Notes: a model not told the origin generated them from the letters alone. DNA of 64,000 bases from CADEED01 sp039931065 (GCA_039931065.1 JBDTSP010000019.1:1-64000), one strand, 5' to 3'. Shown: positions 19,068 through 28,407, counted from the first letter of the stretch. Numbers and translations: made by a program.

Positions 19068-20317
19068 TATTCGTATCTCAGCGCGTCGGCCGGCGGGATA
19101 CGCGACGCGCGCCACGCCGGGTAGATAGTCGAGATGAGCGTTATCAACATGGCGATGGCGGCGATCCACAGGACCTGCTCGAGCCGCACTTCTGAGGGCA
19201 GCCGCGTGATGACATACACGTCCGAATTGAAGATCTCGAACCGGAACAGCCGTTCGAAGAACGCCGCCACCGATCCTGCGTATGTTCCGATCCAGACGCC
19301 GAAGAGGACGCCCGAGGCGACCCCCAGCCAGGCGATGACGCTGCCCTGGATCAGGAACACCGCCATCACGCGCCGCGGCGAGGTGCCGAGCGTGCGCAGG
19401 ATCGCGATGTCGGTGCGTTTGTCGGTCACGACCATCGCAAGCATGGCGACGAGATAAAACGCCGCCACCGCGACGATCAGCATGAGAATGATCGCGACCA
19501 TGGTTTTTTCGATGCGGATCGCGCGGAAGTAACTGGCGTGTTCCACCGTCCAGTCCTGGATCGCGACGCCGGCCGGAAGTTTTTTGGCGAGCTCGGCCGA
19601 ATACTGCGGCGCCCCCAGCGCATCCTTGAAATTGACGTGCAGCGACATGCGCGAATCCGGGTCGGGCAGCAATGCACGAACGTCGTCGAGCGAGGCGATC
19701 AGCAACGAACCGTCGTAGTCCTGCACGGAGACGTCGAACACGCCGGCCACGATGAATTCGCGCAGTCGTGGCTGCGGCGCGCCGTTCGCGTCGGTGGTGG
19801 GAATGAGCAACGTGATCGGATCGCCGAGGCCCAGGCTCAACATCTGCGCGATCGTGCGTCCGATGAGCACCCGGTCACTGCCCGGCGTGAGGTCCGCGAG
19901 CTTGCCTTCAACGATCGCCTTGGTAACCCGCTCGACCTCGCCTTCGTGCGCCGGATCGATGCCCCGCAGCCGCACCGGCAACATCTCGGGCTTGCGTACC
20001 GCCAGCGCCTCCAGTTCGATGAACGGCGCGGCGCCCGCGACGTTGGGCGCGGCGCGCACGGATTGGGCGAGAGCGCGGAAGTCCGCGGTGGAATGCGAAT
20101 CGGCGGGCACGTAAATCCGCGCGTGCGAGGACAGCAGCAGCAGGCGCTCGCGCAGTTCGCCCTCGAGCCCGTTCATCACCGACAGGACCACGATCAGGGC
20201 CATGACTCCCAGGCAAACGCACAACAGCGATACCCAGGTGATGAAGGAGACGAAGAACTTGTGAGAGCGGGCCCGCACGAAGCGCAGTCCGACAAATAGG
20301 GGCAGGGAATTCAGCAC
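19067..20317 (-). CDS. Lipoprotein-releasing ABC transporter permease, LolC/E family (first copy)
   Basis: A 416-residue permease with the same layout as the next gene: helix at about 22-47, periplasmic domain, three C-terminal helices, end TIYPAWRASRIPPADALRYE. It extracts lipoproteins from the inner membrane with its paralogue and LolD. GTG at 20317 is the start; a CAGAAT box ends eight bases before it with no Shine-Dalgarno, so the transcript may be leaderless. The order permease-permease-ATPase differs from lolCDE of E. coli. Confidence 0.93.
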   Translation of the reverse strand: MLNSLPLFVGLRFVRARSHKFFVSFITWVSLLCVCLGVMALIVVLSVMNGLEGELRERLLLLSSHARIYVPADSHSTADFRALAQSVRAAPNVAGAAPFIELEALAVRKPEMLPVRLRGIDPAHEGEVERVTKAIVEGKLADLTPGSDRVLIGRTIAQMLSLGLGDPITLLIPTTDANGAPQPRLREFIVAGVFDVSVQDYDGSLLIASLDDVRALLPDPDSRMSLHVNFKDALGAPQYSAELAKKLPAGVAIQDWTVEHASYFRAIRIEKTMVAIILMLIVAVAAFYLVAMLAMVVTDKRTDIAILRTLGTSPRRVMAVFLIQGSVIAWLGVASGVLFGVWIGTYAGSVAAFFERLFRFEIFNSDVYVITRLPSEVRLEQVLWIAAIAMLITLISTIYPAWRASRIPPADALRYE

Positions 20318-20325
20318 GGGTGCGA

Positions 20326-20331
20326 ATTCTG
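20326..20331 (-). promoter_or_regulatory. -10-like box CAGAAT at leaderless distance from lolC/E
   Basis: The sequence CAGAATTCGCACCCGTG places a -10-like box eight bases before the GTG start. Nearly the same string (CAGAATTCGCGCCCGTG) precedes the succinate dehydrogenase assembly factor gene at 43278. Confidence 0.4.
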
Positions 20332-20395
20332 GGGCAAAAACCTGACTGGGTTCACAAAAGTGCTGTTAGACGGAGTCGGTGCGTGGCGACAGCGG

Positions 20396-20423
20396 CTGAC
20401 TTTGCCATAGCGGGGCGTATATT
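20396..20423 (+). promoter_or_regulatory. Sigma-70-like promoter of the small periplasmic protein
   Basis: CTGACT (20396-20401), a 16-base spacer and TATATT (20418-20423), about 40 bases before the ATG at 20463, which has its own GGAG ribosome-binding site. Confidence 0.5.
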
Positions 20424-20462
20424 GCCGCCACGGTCGAGTCGCCGGCCGTAGGAGATAACGAC

Positions 20463-20762
20463 ATGCTTGCTCGCACTATTAAGATGTCTGTAGTTGCACT
20501 GGCCCTGGGCCTGGCCGCACCCACGTTCGCTGAAACCCTGTCGATCGATGGTCAGGTTGCCGTCAAGCCGACGGGCGTCGAAACCCCGCAGCGTGGACTC
20601 TCGATGGCGGTGGTCGAACAGAAGTTCGGCGCGCCGGCCAACAAGAGCAGCCCGGTCGGCAGCACAGGCAAGACTCCGCCGATCACCAAGTGGTTCTACC
20701 CGAACTTCGTGGTCGTGTTCGAGAACGACAAGGTCATTCATACCGTCGTGGTCGGCGGCTGA
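20463..20762 (+). CDS. Small exported protein of unknown function
   Basis: A 99-residue protein with a clear signal peptide (cleavage near TFA-ETLS) and a short periplasmic domain. RGLSMAVVEQKFGAP, followed by PITKWFYPNFVVVFENDKV, resembles the SmpA/BamE-like small fold (a helix that sets up a Gly-Ala-Pro turn, then a strand pair) and proteins often found beside mfd in related genomes. A promoter, a GGAG ribosome-binding site and a terminator surround it, so it is probably transcribed alone. Confidence 0.8.
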   Translation: MLARTIKMSVVALALGLAAPTFAETLSIDGQVAVKPTGVETPQRGLSMAVVEQKFGAPANKSSPVGSTGKTPPITKWFYPNFVVVFENDKVIHTVVVGG

Positions 20763-20775
20763 ACGATCCTGACGT

Positions 20776-20806
20776 CCGGGCGGTTTAGCCGCCCGGATTC
20801 TCTTTC
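20776..20806 (+). terminator. Intrinsic terminator
   Basis: Stem TCCGGGCGG / CCGCCCGGA with loop TTTAG, then TTCTCTTT, 14 bases after the stop of the small exported protein. Confidence 0.8.
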
Positions 20807-20836
20807 GCGCATCGGGTAAGCTGCCGCGCTCCCGCG

Positions 20837-23800
20837 ATGCCGACCCTCCTCCACCCACCTCTTCCCGCGCCCAAAACGCGCCAGCGCTGGCACCAGCTTT
20901 ACGGCTCGGCGCGCAGCCTCGCGCTGGCCGAAGCGGTCGAGTCCGACGTCCGGCCCTATCTGGTCATCGCGCGCGACGCGCGTGAACTCGACCAGCTGCG
21001 CTCGGAACTCGCGTTCTTCCTCGGCGGTTCGCGTCCCATCCATGTGCTGCCCGATTGGGAAGTGCTGCCGTACGACATCTTCTCGCCGCACCCGGACATC
21101 ATCTCGGAGCGGCTCGCGGCATTGGCCGAACTGCCGCGCGTCAAATCCGCGGTCATGCTGGCCGCCGCCGACACCATCGGCCAGCGGCTCGCGCCGCGCG
21201 GCTATGTCGACGGGCGCACCTTCAACGTGGCGGTTGGCGACCGGCTGCCGATCGAGCCACTGCGTGCCCGTCTGGTTGAAAGCGGCTACGCCTCGGTGGC
21301 GCAGGTCACTGCGCCGGGCGAGTTCGCGCTGCGCGGATCGTTGTTCGACGTGTTCCCGATGGGCGCGGACACACCGCTGCGCGTGGATCTGTTCGACAAT
21401 GAGATCGATGCGATCCGCGAATTCGATCCCGACACGCAGCGCTCGGGCGCCACGCTCAAGCAGGTGCGCCTGCTGCCTGGTCGCGAAATGCCGCTCGATA
21501 CGGATTCGGTCAAGGCGTTCCGCCGCCGTTATCGCACCCGTTTCGAAGGCGACCCGACCAAGAGCGTCATCTATCGCGGCGTGAGCGACGGCATCGCCCC
21601 GCCCGGCATCGAGTTCTACCTGCCGCTGTTCTTCGATTCGACCGATACGCTGCTCGACTATCTACCGCCCGACACCGTGGTGTGCGCCGGGGCGGATTTG
21701 CCCGGCGCGGTCGAACAGGCAGCGCGCGTCATCGCCGAGCGTTTCGAAGAACGCCGCCACGACATCGAACGCCCGGTGCTGGCGCCCGGGGAACTCTATC
21801 TCTCGCCCGAGGAGCTCGAATCGCGGCTCGGCGCCTTCACGCGACTCGACTACGAGAGTTTCAAGGTCGAAAACGAATTGTCGACCGAGGGCCGGGGCGG
21901 CCACAATTTCCCGACCGCCGCGCCGCAGGAATGGCGCGTGGACCTGCGGGCGGATAAACCGCTGCAGCCACTCGAGAATTTCCTCGCCACCTTCCCGGGC
22001 CGCGTGTTGCTGGCCGCGGATTCCGCCGGCCGCCGCGAAGTGTTGCTCGAGATGCTGCGCGCGCATTCGCTCAAGCCGAAGACCGTCGCGGGTTGGCACG
22101 AGTTCGTCGACAGCGACGCGCGCTTCGCCATCGGTATCGCGCCCGAGATGGCCGGGCTCAACGTCGTCACGCCGCCCATCGCGGTGCTCGGCGAAGCTCA
22201 GTTGTTCGGCCAGCGCACGAAGCAGGAAAGGCGCCGACGCCGCGCCGCCTCCGATCCGCAGGCGATCCTGCGCGACCTGACCGCGCTCGGCCCCGGCTCG
22301 CCGGTCGTCCACGAGGAATATGGAGTCGGTCGATACATCGGCCTGCAGATCATGCAGGTCGCGGGTCAGGACGGTGAGTTCGTCGTGCTCGAGTATGCCG
22401 GCGGCGACAAACTGTATGTGCCGGTCCAGCAACTGCACCTCGTATCGCGCTACTCAGGCGCAGCGCCCGAAAGCGCGCCGCTGCACAAGTTGGGCACGGA
22501 TCAGTGGTCCCGGGCGCGCAAACGCGCGGCCGACAAGATTCGCGACGTGGCCGCCGAGCTGCTGGACCTGTACGCGCAGCGCCAGGCGAAGCGCGGCCCC
22601 GCGTTGCCGTCGAAGGAACTGGAATACCAGGCTTTCGCCAACAGTTTCCCGTTCGAGGAAACCGAGGACCAGGCCGAGGCCATCCGTCAGGTGTTGAAGG
22701 ACCTCGACAGCGAGAAGCCGATGGATCGCGTCGTGTGCGGCGACGTGGGCTTCGGCAAGACCGAGGTCGCGATGCGCGCGGCCTTCGTCGCCGCGCAGGC
22801 CGGCAAACAGGTCGCCGTGCTGGTGCCCACTACGCTGCTGGCCGAACAACACACCAACAATTTCCGCGATCGCTTCGCCGACTGGGCCGTGCGCATCGAA
22901 AGCCTGTCGCGCTTCCGCAGCAGCAAAGAGTCGAACGCAGTGCTCGAGGGAATCGAGAAAGGCACTGTCGATATCGTGATCGCGACACAGAAGCTGCTGC
23001 ACGCCCATGTGCGATTCAAGGATCTCGGCCTGATCATCGTCGACGAGGAACATCGCTTCGGCGTCCGCGACAAGGAAAAGCTCAAGACGCTGCGCGCTGA
23101 AGTGCACGTGTTGACGCTGACCGCGACCCCGATCCCGCGCACGCTGAACATGGCGCTCGGCGGGCTGCGCGACCTGTCGCTGATCACCACGCCGCCGGCC
23201 GAACGCCTCGCGATCAAGACCTTCGTCACCGAGTGGCACGCGCCGACGCTGCGCGAGGCGGCACTGCGCGAGTTCCGCCGCGGTGGCCAGGTGTACTTCG
23301 TGCACAACGTCGTCGAGAGCATCGAGAAGACCGCGACCGAATTGGCGAAGCTCATTCCCGAGGCGCAGGTGCGCGTCGGGCACGGCCAGATGCGCGAACG
23401 CGATCTCGAACAGCTGATGGTCGATTTCTACCATCGGCGCTTCAACATGCTGGTGTGCACCACCATCATCGAAAGCGGCATCGACGTACCCACCGCCAAC
23501 ACCATCATGATCGACCGCGCCGACAAACTCGGCCTCGCGCAGCTGCACCAGTTGCGCGGGCGCGTTGGCCGTTCGCATCACCGCGCCTATGCCTATCTAT
23601 TGACGCCGAACCGCAAGGCCCTGTCGCTGGATGCCGTGAAGCGGCTGGAGGCGATCGAGTCGCTCGAGGACCTGGGCGCCGGCTTCACGCTGGCGACCCA
23701 CGACCTCGAGATCCGCGGCGCCGGTGAATTGCTGGGCGAGTCGCAGAGCGGCGAGCTCACCGAGATCGGCCTCACCATGTACCTCGACATGCTCGAACAG

Positions 23801-24367
23801 GCGGTCAAGGCGCTGAAAGAAGGCCGCGAACCGGCGCTCGACCGCCCGCTGGCCGCGACCGCCGAAGTCGAGCTGCGGTTGCCTGCCTTGCTGCCCGAGA
23901 GTTACGTGGCCGAGGTGCCGGTGCGCCTGGCGCTTTACAAGCGCCTGGCCGCGGCGCCCGACAATGCGGCCATCGATGGGCTGACCGAGGAAATCGTCGA
24001 CCGTTTCGGCCCGCTGCCCCCGCCGGCCACGGCCCTGTTGCGCGTCGCGCGGCTCAAACTGTCGGCCCGTGCCCTCGGAATCCGCCGACTCGATCTGGGG
24101 CCCGAAGGCGGCTACGCGCTGTTCGAAGAGCAGAACCAGGTGGACCCGCGTTCGGTCATACGGCTGGTGCAGCACCCCGACCGTGATTACCGCCTCGAAG
24201 GCGCGCTCAAGCTCCGTATATCGCGCGAAACCGAAGAAGGCGCCGAACGGTTCGAGTTCGCCGAGAAATTCCTCGCCGACCTCAGGAGCCCTCCTGAGGG
24301 CGGCACCCCGCCGGCGGCCAGGGCCAAAACGCCCCAGGCCAACCCGGCAAGACCCAGACCCCGATGA
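20837..24367 (+). CDS. mfd: Transcription-repair coupling factor
   Basis: DNA translocase that removes RNA polymerase stalled at lesions and recruits UvrA. The 1176 residues hold the UvrB-like N-terminal region (about 15-330), the RNA polymerase-interacting domain (about 485-560; GSPVVHEEYGVGRYIGL), RecA-like motor domains with Walker A GDVGFGKTE and DEEH box (IIVDEEHRFG), the TRG motif region, and the C-terminal regulatory domain. Length matches the family (E. coli 1148). Its last four bases overlap an ATG in the next gene. Confidence 0.97.
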   Translation: MPTLLHPPLPAPKTRQRWHQLYGSARSLALAEAVESDVRPYLVIARDARELDQLRSELAFFLGGSRPIHVLPDWEVLPYDIFSPHPDIISERLAALAELPRVKSAVMLAAADTIGQRLAPRGYVDGRTFNVAVGDRLPIEPLRARLVESGYASVAQVTAPGEFALRGSLFDVFPMGADTPLRVDLFDNEIDAIREFDPDTQRSGATLKQVRLLPGREMPLDTDSVKAFRRRYRTRFEGDPTKSVIYRGVSDGIAPPGIEFYLPLFFDSTDTLLDYLPPDTVVCAGADLPGAVEQAARVIAERFEERRHDIERPVLAPGELYLSPEELESRLGAFTRLDYESFKVENELSTEGRGGHNFPTAAPQEWRVDLRADKPLQPLENFLATFPGRVLLAADSAGRREVLLEMLRAHSLKPKTVAGWHEFVDSDARFAIGIAPEMAGLNVVTPPIAVLGEAQLFGQRTKQERRRRRAASDPQAILRDLTALGPGSPVVHEEYGVGRYIGLQIMQVAGQDGEFVVLEYAGGDKLYVPVQQLHLVSRYSGAAPESAPLHKLGTDQWSRARKRAADKIRDVAAELLDLYAQRQAKRGPALPSKELEYQAFANSFPFEETEDQAEAIRQVLKDLDSEKPMDRVVCGDVGFGKTEVAMRAAFVAAQAGKQVAVLVPTTLLAEQHTNNFRDRFADWAVRIESLSRFRSSKESNAVLEGIEKGTVDIVIATQKLLHAHVRFKDLGLIIVDEEHRFGVRDKEKLKTLRAEVHVLTLTATPIPRTLNMALGGLRDLSLITTPPAERLAIKTFVTEWHAPTLREAALREFRRGGQVYFVHNVVESIEKTATELAKLIPEAQVRVGHGQMRERDLEQLMVDFYHRRFNMLVCTTIIESGIDVPTANTIMIDRADKLGLAQLHQLRGRVGRSHHRAYAYLLTPNRKALSLDAVKRLEAIESLEDLGAGFTLATHDLEIRGAGELLGESQSGELTEIGLTMYLDMLEQAVKALKEGREPALDRPLAATAEVELRLPALLPESYVAEVPVRLALYKRLAAAPDNAAIDGLTEEIVDRFGPLPPPATALLRVARLKLSARALGIRRLDLGPEGGYALFEEQNQVDPRSVIRLVQHPDRDYRLEGALKLRISRETEEGAERFEFAEKFLADLRSPPEGGTPPAARAKTPQANPARPRPR

Positions 24368-24376
24368 GCGACCCGT

Positions 24377-24382
24377 TATACT
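24377..24382 (+). promoter_or_regulatory. -10-like box TATACT at leaderless distance
   Basis: TATACT ends eight bases before the ATG at 24391, within the first codons of the longer csiV frame. No Shine-Dalgarno precedes that ATG. No -35 is evident. Confidence 0.35.
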
Positions 24383-24390
24383 TTCGGCCC

Positions 24391-25023
24391 ATGTCACCCA
24401 CCGGCCGTCCGCGTCTCGTCTTCGCCGTCGTCATGCTCGCCGTCCTCGGAGCCGGCGCGCCTGGCCCGGGCACGCAGGCCCAGAACGCCGCTTCCCCGAC
24501 CGTCTATACGATCGAACTGGTCGTGTTCCGCAACATGAGCGGCTCGGGCGGGCCCGAGGACTGGAGCGCGAAGGCCGTCGCGCGCGGACCCGAATCGCCG
24601 GAACAGCCGGTGGTCACCGGCCGCTTCGTGCAGGCGATTCCCGCCACGCAATTCCAGCTCAACGAACTCGCCGGGAAGCTTTCGAACACGACTAACTATC
24701 AGCCGATTGCCCACTTCGCCTGGCAGCAGACCGCCAGCACCTGGGGATCACGCGCCGGCTTCACGGTGGCGAAGCTCGCAGGCCAGGTGCCCGGGCTCAG
24801 TGGAATCATTTATCTCGAACGCGGTTCATACCTGCATCTCGGCATGTCGCTGAACTACCAGACGTCGAATCCGCCGTCCGGACTCGCCGCGCCGCCGGGC
24901 ACGGTGTTCAACCTCACCGAGTCGCATCGCGTCCGGTTTCGCACGTTGAGTTATTTCGACCACCCCGCCTACGGAGTGATCGCACTGGTGACGCCGGGGA
25001 ATGCGGCGACCGGCGGTAGATAA
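24391..25023 (+). CDS. csiV: CsiV family envelope protein
   Basis: Exported protein of the CsiV family, named for a Vibrio periplasmic peptidoglycan-binding protein that activates a PBP and is also encoded next to mfd. The mature part begins YTIELVVFRN, the family hallmark, and continues to about residue 200. I prefer ATG 24391 because the signal peptide (MSPTGRPRLVFAVVML) then starts normally and a TATACT box lies eight bases upstream. An ATG at 24364 overlapping the mfd stop (ATGA) is the alternative and adds nine residues. Confidence 0.75.
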   Translation: MSPTGRPRLVFAVVMLAVLGAGAPGPGTQAQNAASPTVYTIELVVFRNMSGSGGPEDWSAKAVARGPESPEQPVVTGRFVQAIPATQFQLNELAGKLSNTTNYQPIAHFAWQQTASTWGSRAGFTVAKLAGQVPGLSGIIYLERGSYLHLGMSLNYQTSNPPSGLAAPPGTVFNLTESHRVRFRTLSYFDHPAYGVIALVTPGNAATGGR

Positions 25024-25065
25024 GCGAGAAACCGGAGCACGCAGCAGCGCGCACTGCTTCTCGCT
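25023..25065. terminator. Possible hairpin between convergent csiV and LOV/GGDEF genes
   Basis: AGCGAGAA (25023-25030) pairs with TTCTCGCT (25058-25065), with a small inner GCAG/CTGC stem. It spans both stop codons, but there is no T run, so termination is uncertain. Confidence 0.3.
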
Positions 25066-25991
25066 CACGCGAAGTCGTCTTCTTCCGCGACGATGACGCG
25101 ATTGCGACCCTGTTCTTTCGCCCGCGCCACCGCGGACTCGACCGCCTTCAGAAACCCGTCCGCGGTGTCATTGGGACGCGCGGTATGGATCGCGACCCCG
25201 CCGCTCACCGTGACGAATTTTTGCGTCGAGCGCGGGTGATGGATCTGCTGCTCGCGGATGCGGTGCGCAACCGTGGTGGCGTGCTGGATCACGTGATCGG
25301 CCTGGGTTCCATGCATCAGCACGATGACACTCGCGCCTTCCCAGCGGCCGACGATGTCCGTGCCGCGGCGGAATGAGCCGGCAATGGCTCGGGCGACGCG
25401 TTTGACCATGGCATCGCCGCCGGTGCGATCGAATATCTCGTTGTAAGGCCCTAACTGGTCGATGTCGAACAGCAGCAGCGCGATCTCGGTCTTGTCGCGC
25501 TGGGCCAGCGCGAAGTCGCGCTTCAGCACATCTTCGAAGTAGTAACGGGAAGCGAGGCCCGTGAGCCGGTCTTCGCGCACCCAGTTGGGCAACCCGCGGA
25601 TACCGGATTCGCTGGTGCGCGAACGGGCGCCGCCTTCGCGGTGATATCCGATGAAATGCGTGACCTGCCCCTCGGCGTTCTTCAGCGGAAAGATCTGCAT
25701 CTCGTTGACGAACACCGTCCCGTCCTTGCGCAGGTTGCGCAGCAGCGCGCGCGCCGGTTCGGGATGGCGCAACGATTCGCGCAGCGCTTCGAGTTCGGGC
25801 TGGTCGCGGTCGGCGCCCTGCAGGAAGCGCAGGTTCTTGCCGAGCAGGTCAACGGGCTCGTAACCGGTCAGCCGGCAGAACGCGCTGTTCACGTACACGA
25901 CGTTGCGCTCGCCGGCGGCGTCGCAGATGACCACGCCTTCGGGCGACACGTCGAGCGCGCCGCGCAGGAAATCGTTCTGAAAGGCGTTCAT
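25065..25991 (-). CDS. LOV-like PAS / degenerate GGDEF protein
   Basis: A soluble 308-residue two-domain protein. The N-terminal PAS domain (about 8-118) has the LOV layout: NSAFCRLTGY, then GKNLRFLQG where photoactive LOV has GxNCRFLQG, then RKDGTVFVNE. The adduct-forming Cys is Leu54, and the signalling Gln is His117 (FIGYH). The GGDEF-like domain (about 140-300) has EGASV (218-222) in place of GGDEF, so cyclase activity is unlikely, but keeps the I-site R209-G-T-D212 at the correct five-residue spacing. I infer a c-di-GMP-binding effector that may sense flavin redox or another ligand rather than classical blue light. The start overlaps the nagZ stop (ATGA). Confidence 0.82.
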   Translation of the reverse strand: MNAFQNDFLRGALDVSPEGVVICDAAGERNVVYVNSAFCRLTGYEPVDLLGKNLRFLQGADRDQPELEALRESLRHPEPARALLRNLRKDGTVFVNEMQIFPLKNAEGQVTHFIGYHREGGARSRTSESGIRGLPNWVREDRLTGLASRYYFEDVLKRDFALAQRDKTEIALLLFDIDQLGPYNEIFDRTGGDAMVKRVARAIAGSFRRGTDIVGRWEGASVIVLMHGTQADHVIQHATTVAHRIREQQIHHPRSTQKFVTVSGGVAIHTARPNDTADGFLKAVESAVARAKEQGRNRVIVAEEDDFA

Positions 25992-27040
25992 GCGTTACCC
26001 GCCGTGAGCTTGAGCGCGGGCGGCGCGGCGGACTGCGCCAGAAGTTCGCGGCTCGCGCGCCAGGCAACTCCCGCGTACAACTGGTCGGGATTGGGCGATG
26101 GCTTGCCGCGCATGCGCACCAGACGCAGGTGCGAGGTCGGCTGAATCTCGAACTCGAGTTCGTCGAGTAGTTTGGCGACGGACGGACGGTCGTTACAGAC
26201 CGGCAACACGTCGCAACCCGCGGTGAGTGCGGCATTCGCGCGCGCGACGATGTCGCCGAACTCGGCGGCGCCGCCCATCGACAGATCGTCGGTGAACACC
26301 GCGCCTTCGAATCGCAGCTCCTCGCGCAGCGCGTTCTGGATCCAGCGGCGCGACAGGCTCGCCGGCGCGGCATCCTCGGCCGGGAACATGACGTGCGCGA
26401 CCATGACGCCGGGCAATCCGTTGGCGATGAGGCGGCGATACGGCAGGACGTCGTCGGACAGCCCCTGCCAGTCGCGTCTATCTACCGGCAGCGACTGGTG
26501 CGAGTCCGCGACCACGGCGCCGTGTCCGGGGAAGTGTTTGGCGGTGGCCGCCATGCCGGCATCCTTCATGCCCTGCATGTAGGCGAGCGCGAGCTGCGCC
26601 ACCGCTTCGGGCCTGGAATGGAAGGCGCGATCGCCGATCACTTCGCTCAACCCGTAGTCGAGATCGACGCAGGGCGCGAACGACAGATCGACGCCATGCG
26701 CGCGGACTTCGGCGGCCATGAGCCAGCCCATCGAGCGCGCGAGGGTCAAACCGTGTTTCGGATCGAGATCGAATTCGTGACCGATGCGCCGCAAGGGCGG
26801 CAACGCCGAGAAGCCGGGCCGGAAGCGCTGCACCCGCCCGCCTTCCTGGTCGACACCCACGATGAGCGCGGGCGACCGGACGGCATGGATGTCGGCAACC
26901 AGGCGCGCGAGCTGTTCGGAGCTCGCGTAGTTACGGGTGAAGAGAATGACGGAGCCGACGAGTGGATGGCGCAGCACATCGCGGTCCTCGGGCGTGAGCT
27001 CGAGACCTGCGACGTCGACCATCAATGGGCCCAGGGTCAC
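25988..27040 (-). CDS. nagZ: Beta-N-acetylhexosaminidase (peptidoglycan recycling)
   Basis: Cytoplasmic GH3 enzyme that removes N-acetylglucosamine from GlcNAc-anhydroMurNAc muropeptides. Motifs: VDQEGGRVQR, the KHFPGHG loop with its catalytic His, and FTDDLSM with the nucleophile Asp. The length of 350 is typical. GTG at 27040 gives the usual MTLGPLMVDVAG start. It is coupled to the LOV-like gene after it, and follows rlmD by 29 bases. Confidence 0.95.
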   Translation of the reverse strand: MTLGPLMVDVAGLELTPEDRDVLRHPLVGSVILFTRNYASSEQLARLVADIHAVRSPALIVGVDQEGGRVQRFRPGFSALPPLRRIGHEFDLDPKHGLTLARSMGWLMAAEVRAHGVDLSFAPCVDLDYGLSEVIGDRAFHSRPEAVAQLALAYMQGMKDAGMAATAKHFPGHGAVVADSHQSLPVDRRDWQGLSDDVLPYRRLIANGLPGVMVAHVMFPAEDAAPASLSRRWIQNALREELRFEGAVFTDDLSMGGAAEFGDIVARANAALTAGCDVLPVCNDRPSVAKLLDELEFEIQPTSHLRLVRMRGKPSPNPDQLYAGVAWRASRELLAQSAAPPALKLTAGNA

Positions 27041-27069
27041 CGGATCATTCCTAATCTCAGGAGCCCCCT

Positions 27070-28407
27070 CTACGATGCCCGGTCGAGCAACGCCACGGAC
27101 TCCACGTGTGTCGTGTGCGGAAACATATCAAGTACACCGGCGGCGCGCAGCCGGAAGCCGTGTTCCTGGGTCAGAACACCCAGATCACGCGCCAAAGACC
27201 CCGTGTGACAGGAGATATACACCACCCTGCGAGGGGCAAGATGTGCCACGGCGCTCAAAACCTCACGGGCGCCGACCCTCGGCGGGTCTAACAGCACGAG
27301 GTCGTACCCTCCCCGTATCCAGGGAATGGTCGGGTCGGGAGCCACCGACAGGTCGCCGACATGGAAGGTCGCGTTGGAAATACCGTTCAATTGCGCGTTG
27401 GCGCGCGCCTTCCCGATGAGACCTGCGTCACCTTCCACCCCAACTACCGAAGCCGCGTGGCGCGCCAGCGGCAGCGTGAAGTTGCCGAGACCGCAGTACA
27501 GGTCGAGGACCCGGTCGGCGGGGCCGACCTCCAGTAGTTCGATGGCGCGGGCCACCATGGACTGGTTGATGGCGGCGTTGACCTGGACGAAATCCGACGG
27601 CCCGAACTCGAGGCGCAGGTCGAAGGCGTCCAGCCGGTAGTGAAGGTCGATCGGACCTGGAGTCAGTGGGTGGATCGTATCGAGCCCGCCCGGTTGCAGC
27701 AGGATGCGCAGCCCTTGCGCGGTTTCGAACTCGCGCAACTTCGCGAGATCGGTTTCGGGCAGCGCATCGAGCACGCGCACCACCAGCACTTGCTCGCCAT
27801 CCGACAGCGCGACTTCGATCTGCGGGATGCTCGCGCGGCGCTGCATGCCGGTCAGCAACACCCCGAGCGCACCGACCAGCGCACCCACGGGCTCCGCCAG
27901 CACCTCGCAGCGCTGCACGTCGGCGACGTATTTGCCCTGCTTCTCGCGGAAGCCGACCAGGCTGCGTTCTTTCTTCGTCACGTAGCGCGAAGACAAACGC
28001 GCGCGCCGGCGGTAACCCCAGACCGGGCCTAACAAGGGCGGCAGCCATTCGGCCGGAGTCACGTTGCCGATGCGGGCGAGATTCTCGGCCAGCTCCTTCT
28101 GCTTGGCTGCCAGTTGCGCCTCGGGCGCCAGGTGCTGCATGGCGCAGCCGCCGCACACGCCGAAGTGCGCGCAGCCTGGCACAACCCGATGCGGCGAAGG
28201 CTCGAGCACTTCGACGAGTTCGGCTTCGTCGTGTTGTTTGTGAAAGCTGCGGCGCCGGAAGCTCACGCGTTCGCCGGGTAACGCGCCGGCGATGAAGACG
28301 GTCTTGCCGTTCGCCCGTTCATCGACCGAATCGGCGCCGCGCACCACACCTTCCGCCTCGTGGGTGAGATCGGTGACCAGGCCGGTTTCGAGCGCGGCGT
28401 TCGTCAC
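27070..28407 (-). CDS. rlmD: 23S rRNA (uracil-1939-C5)-methyltransferase
   Basis: SAM-dependent enzyme with an N-terminal TRAM domain (about 5-65), an Fe-S cluster site (CAHFGVCGGC plus a later Cys in RCEVL), and a Rossmann methyltransferase domain (LDLYCGLGNFTLPLA). The catalytic Cys lies in ISCHTGSLARDL. I chose GTG 28407, 17 bases after the exonuclease stop, giving 445 residues (E. coli 433); the frame runs far upstream but that part overlaps the exonuclease gene. Confidence 0.94.
   Translation of the reverse strand: MTNAALETGLVTDLTHEAEGVVRGADSVDERANGKTVFIAGALPGERVSFRRRSFHKQHDEAELVEVLEPSPHRVVPGCAHFGVCGGCAMQHLAPEAQLAAKQKELAENLARIGNVTPAEWLPPLLGPVWGYRRRARLSSRYVTKKERSLVGFREKQGKYVADVQRCEVLAEPVGALVGALGVLLTGMQRRASIPQIEVALSDGEQVLVVRVLDALPETDLAKLREFETAQGLRILLQPGGLDTIHPLTPGPIDLHYRLDAFDLRLEFGPSDFVQVNAAINQSMVARAIELLEVGPADRVLDLYCGLGNFTLPLARHAASVVGVEGDAGLIGKARANAQLNGISNATFHVGDLSVAPDPTIPWIRGGYDLVLLDPPRVGAREVLSAVAHLAPRRVVYISCHTGSLARDLGVLTQEHGFRLRAAGVLDMFPHTTHVESVALLDRAS

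Noticed and set aside
17199..19124. Very long open frame on the plus strand opposite lolD and a LolC/E gene
   Set aside because: It is fully antisense to well-supported genes, rich in Arg, His and Gln as expected for a GC-rich shadow frame, and has no recognisable domain.
19067..20317. Possible recent duplication of the two LolC/E genes
   Set aside because: Both encode 416 residues with the same ends, but the internal protein sequences differ widely, so this is an old paralogous pair such as LolC and LolE, not a recent repeat.
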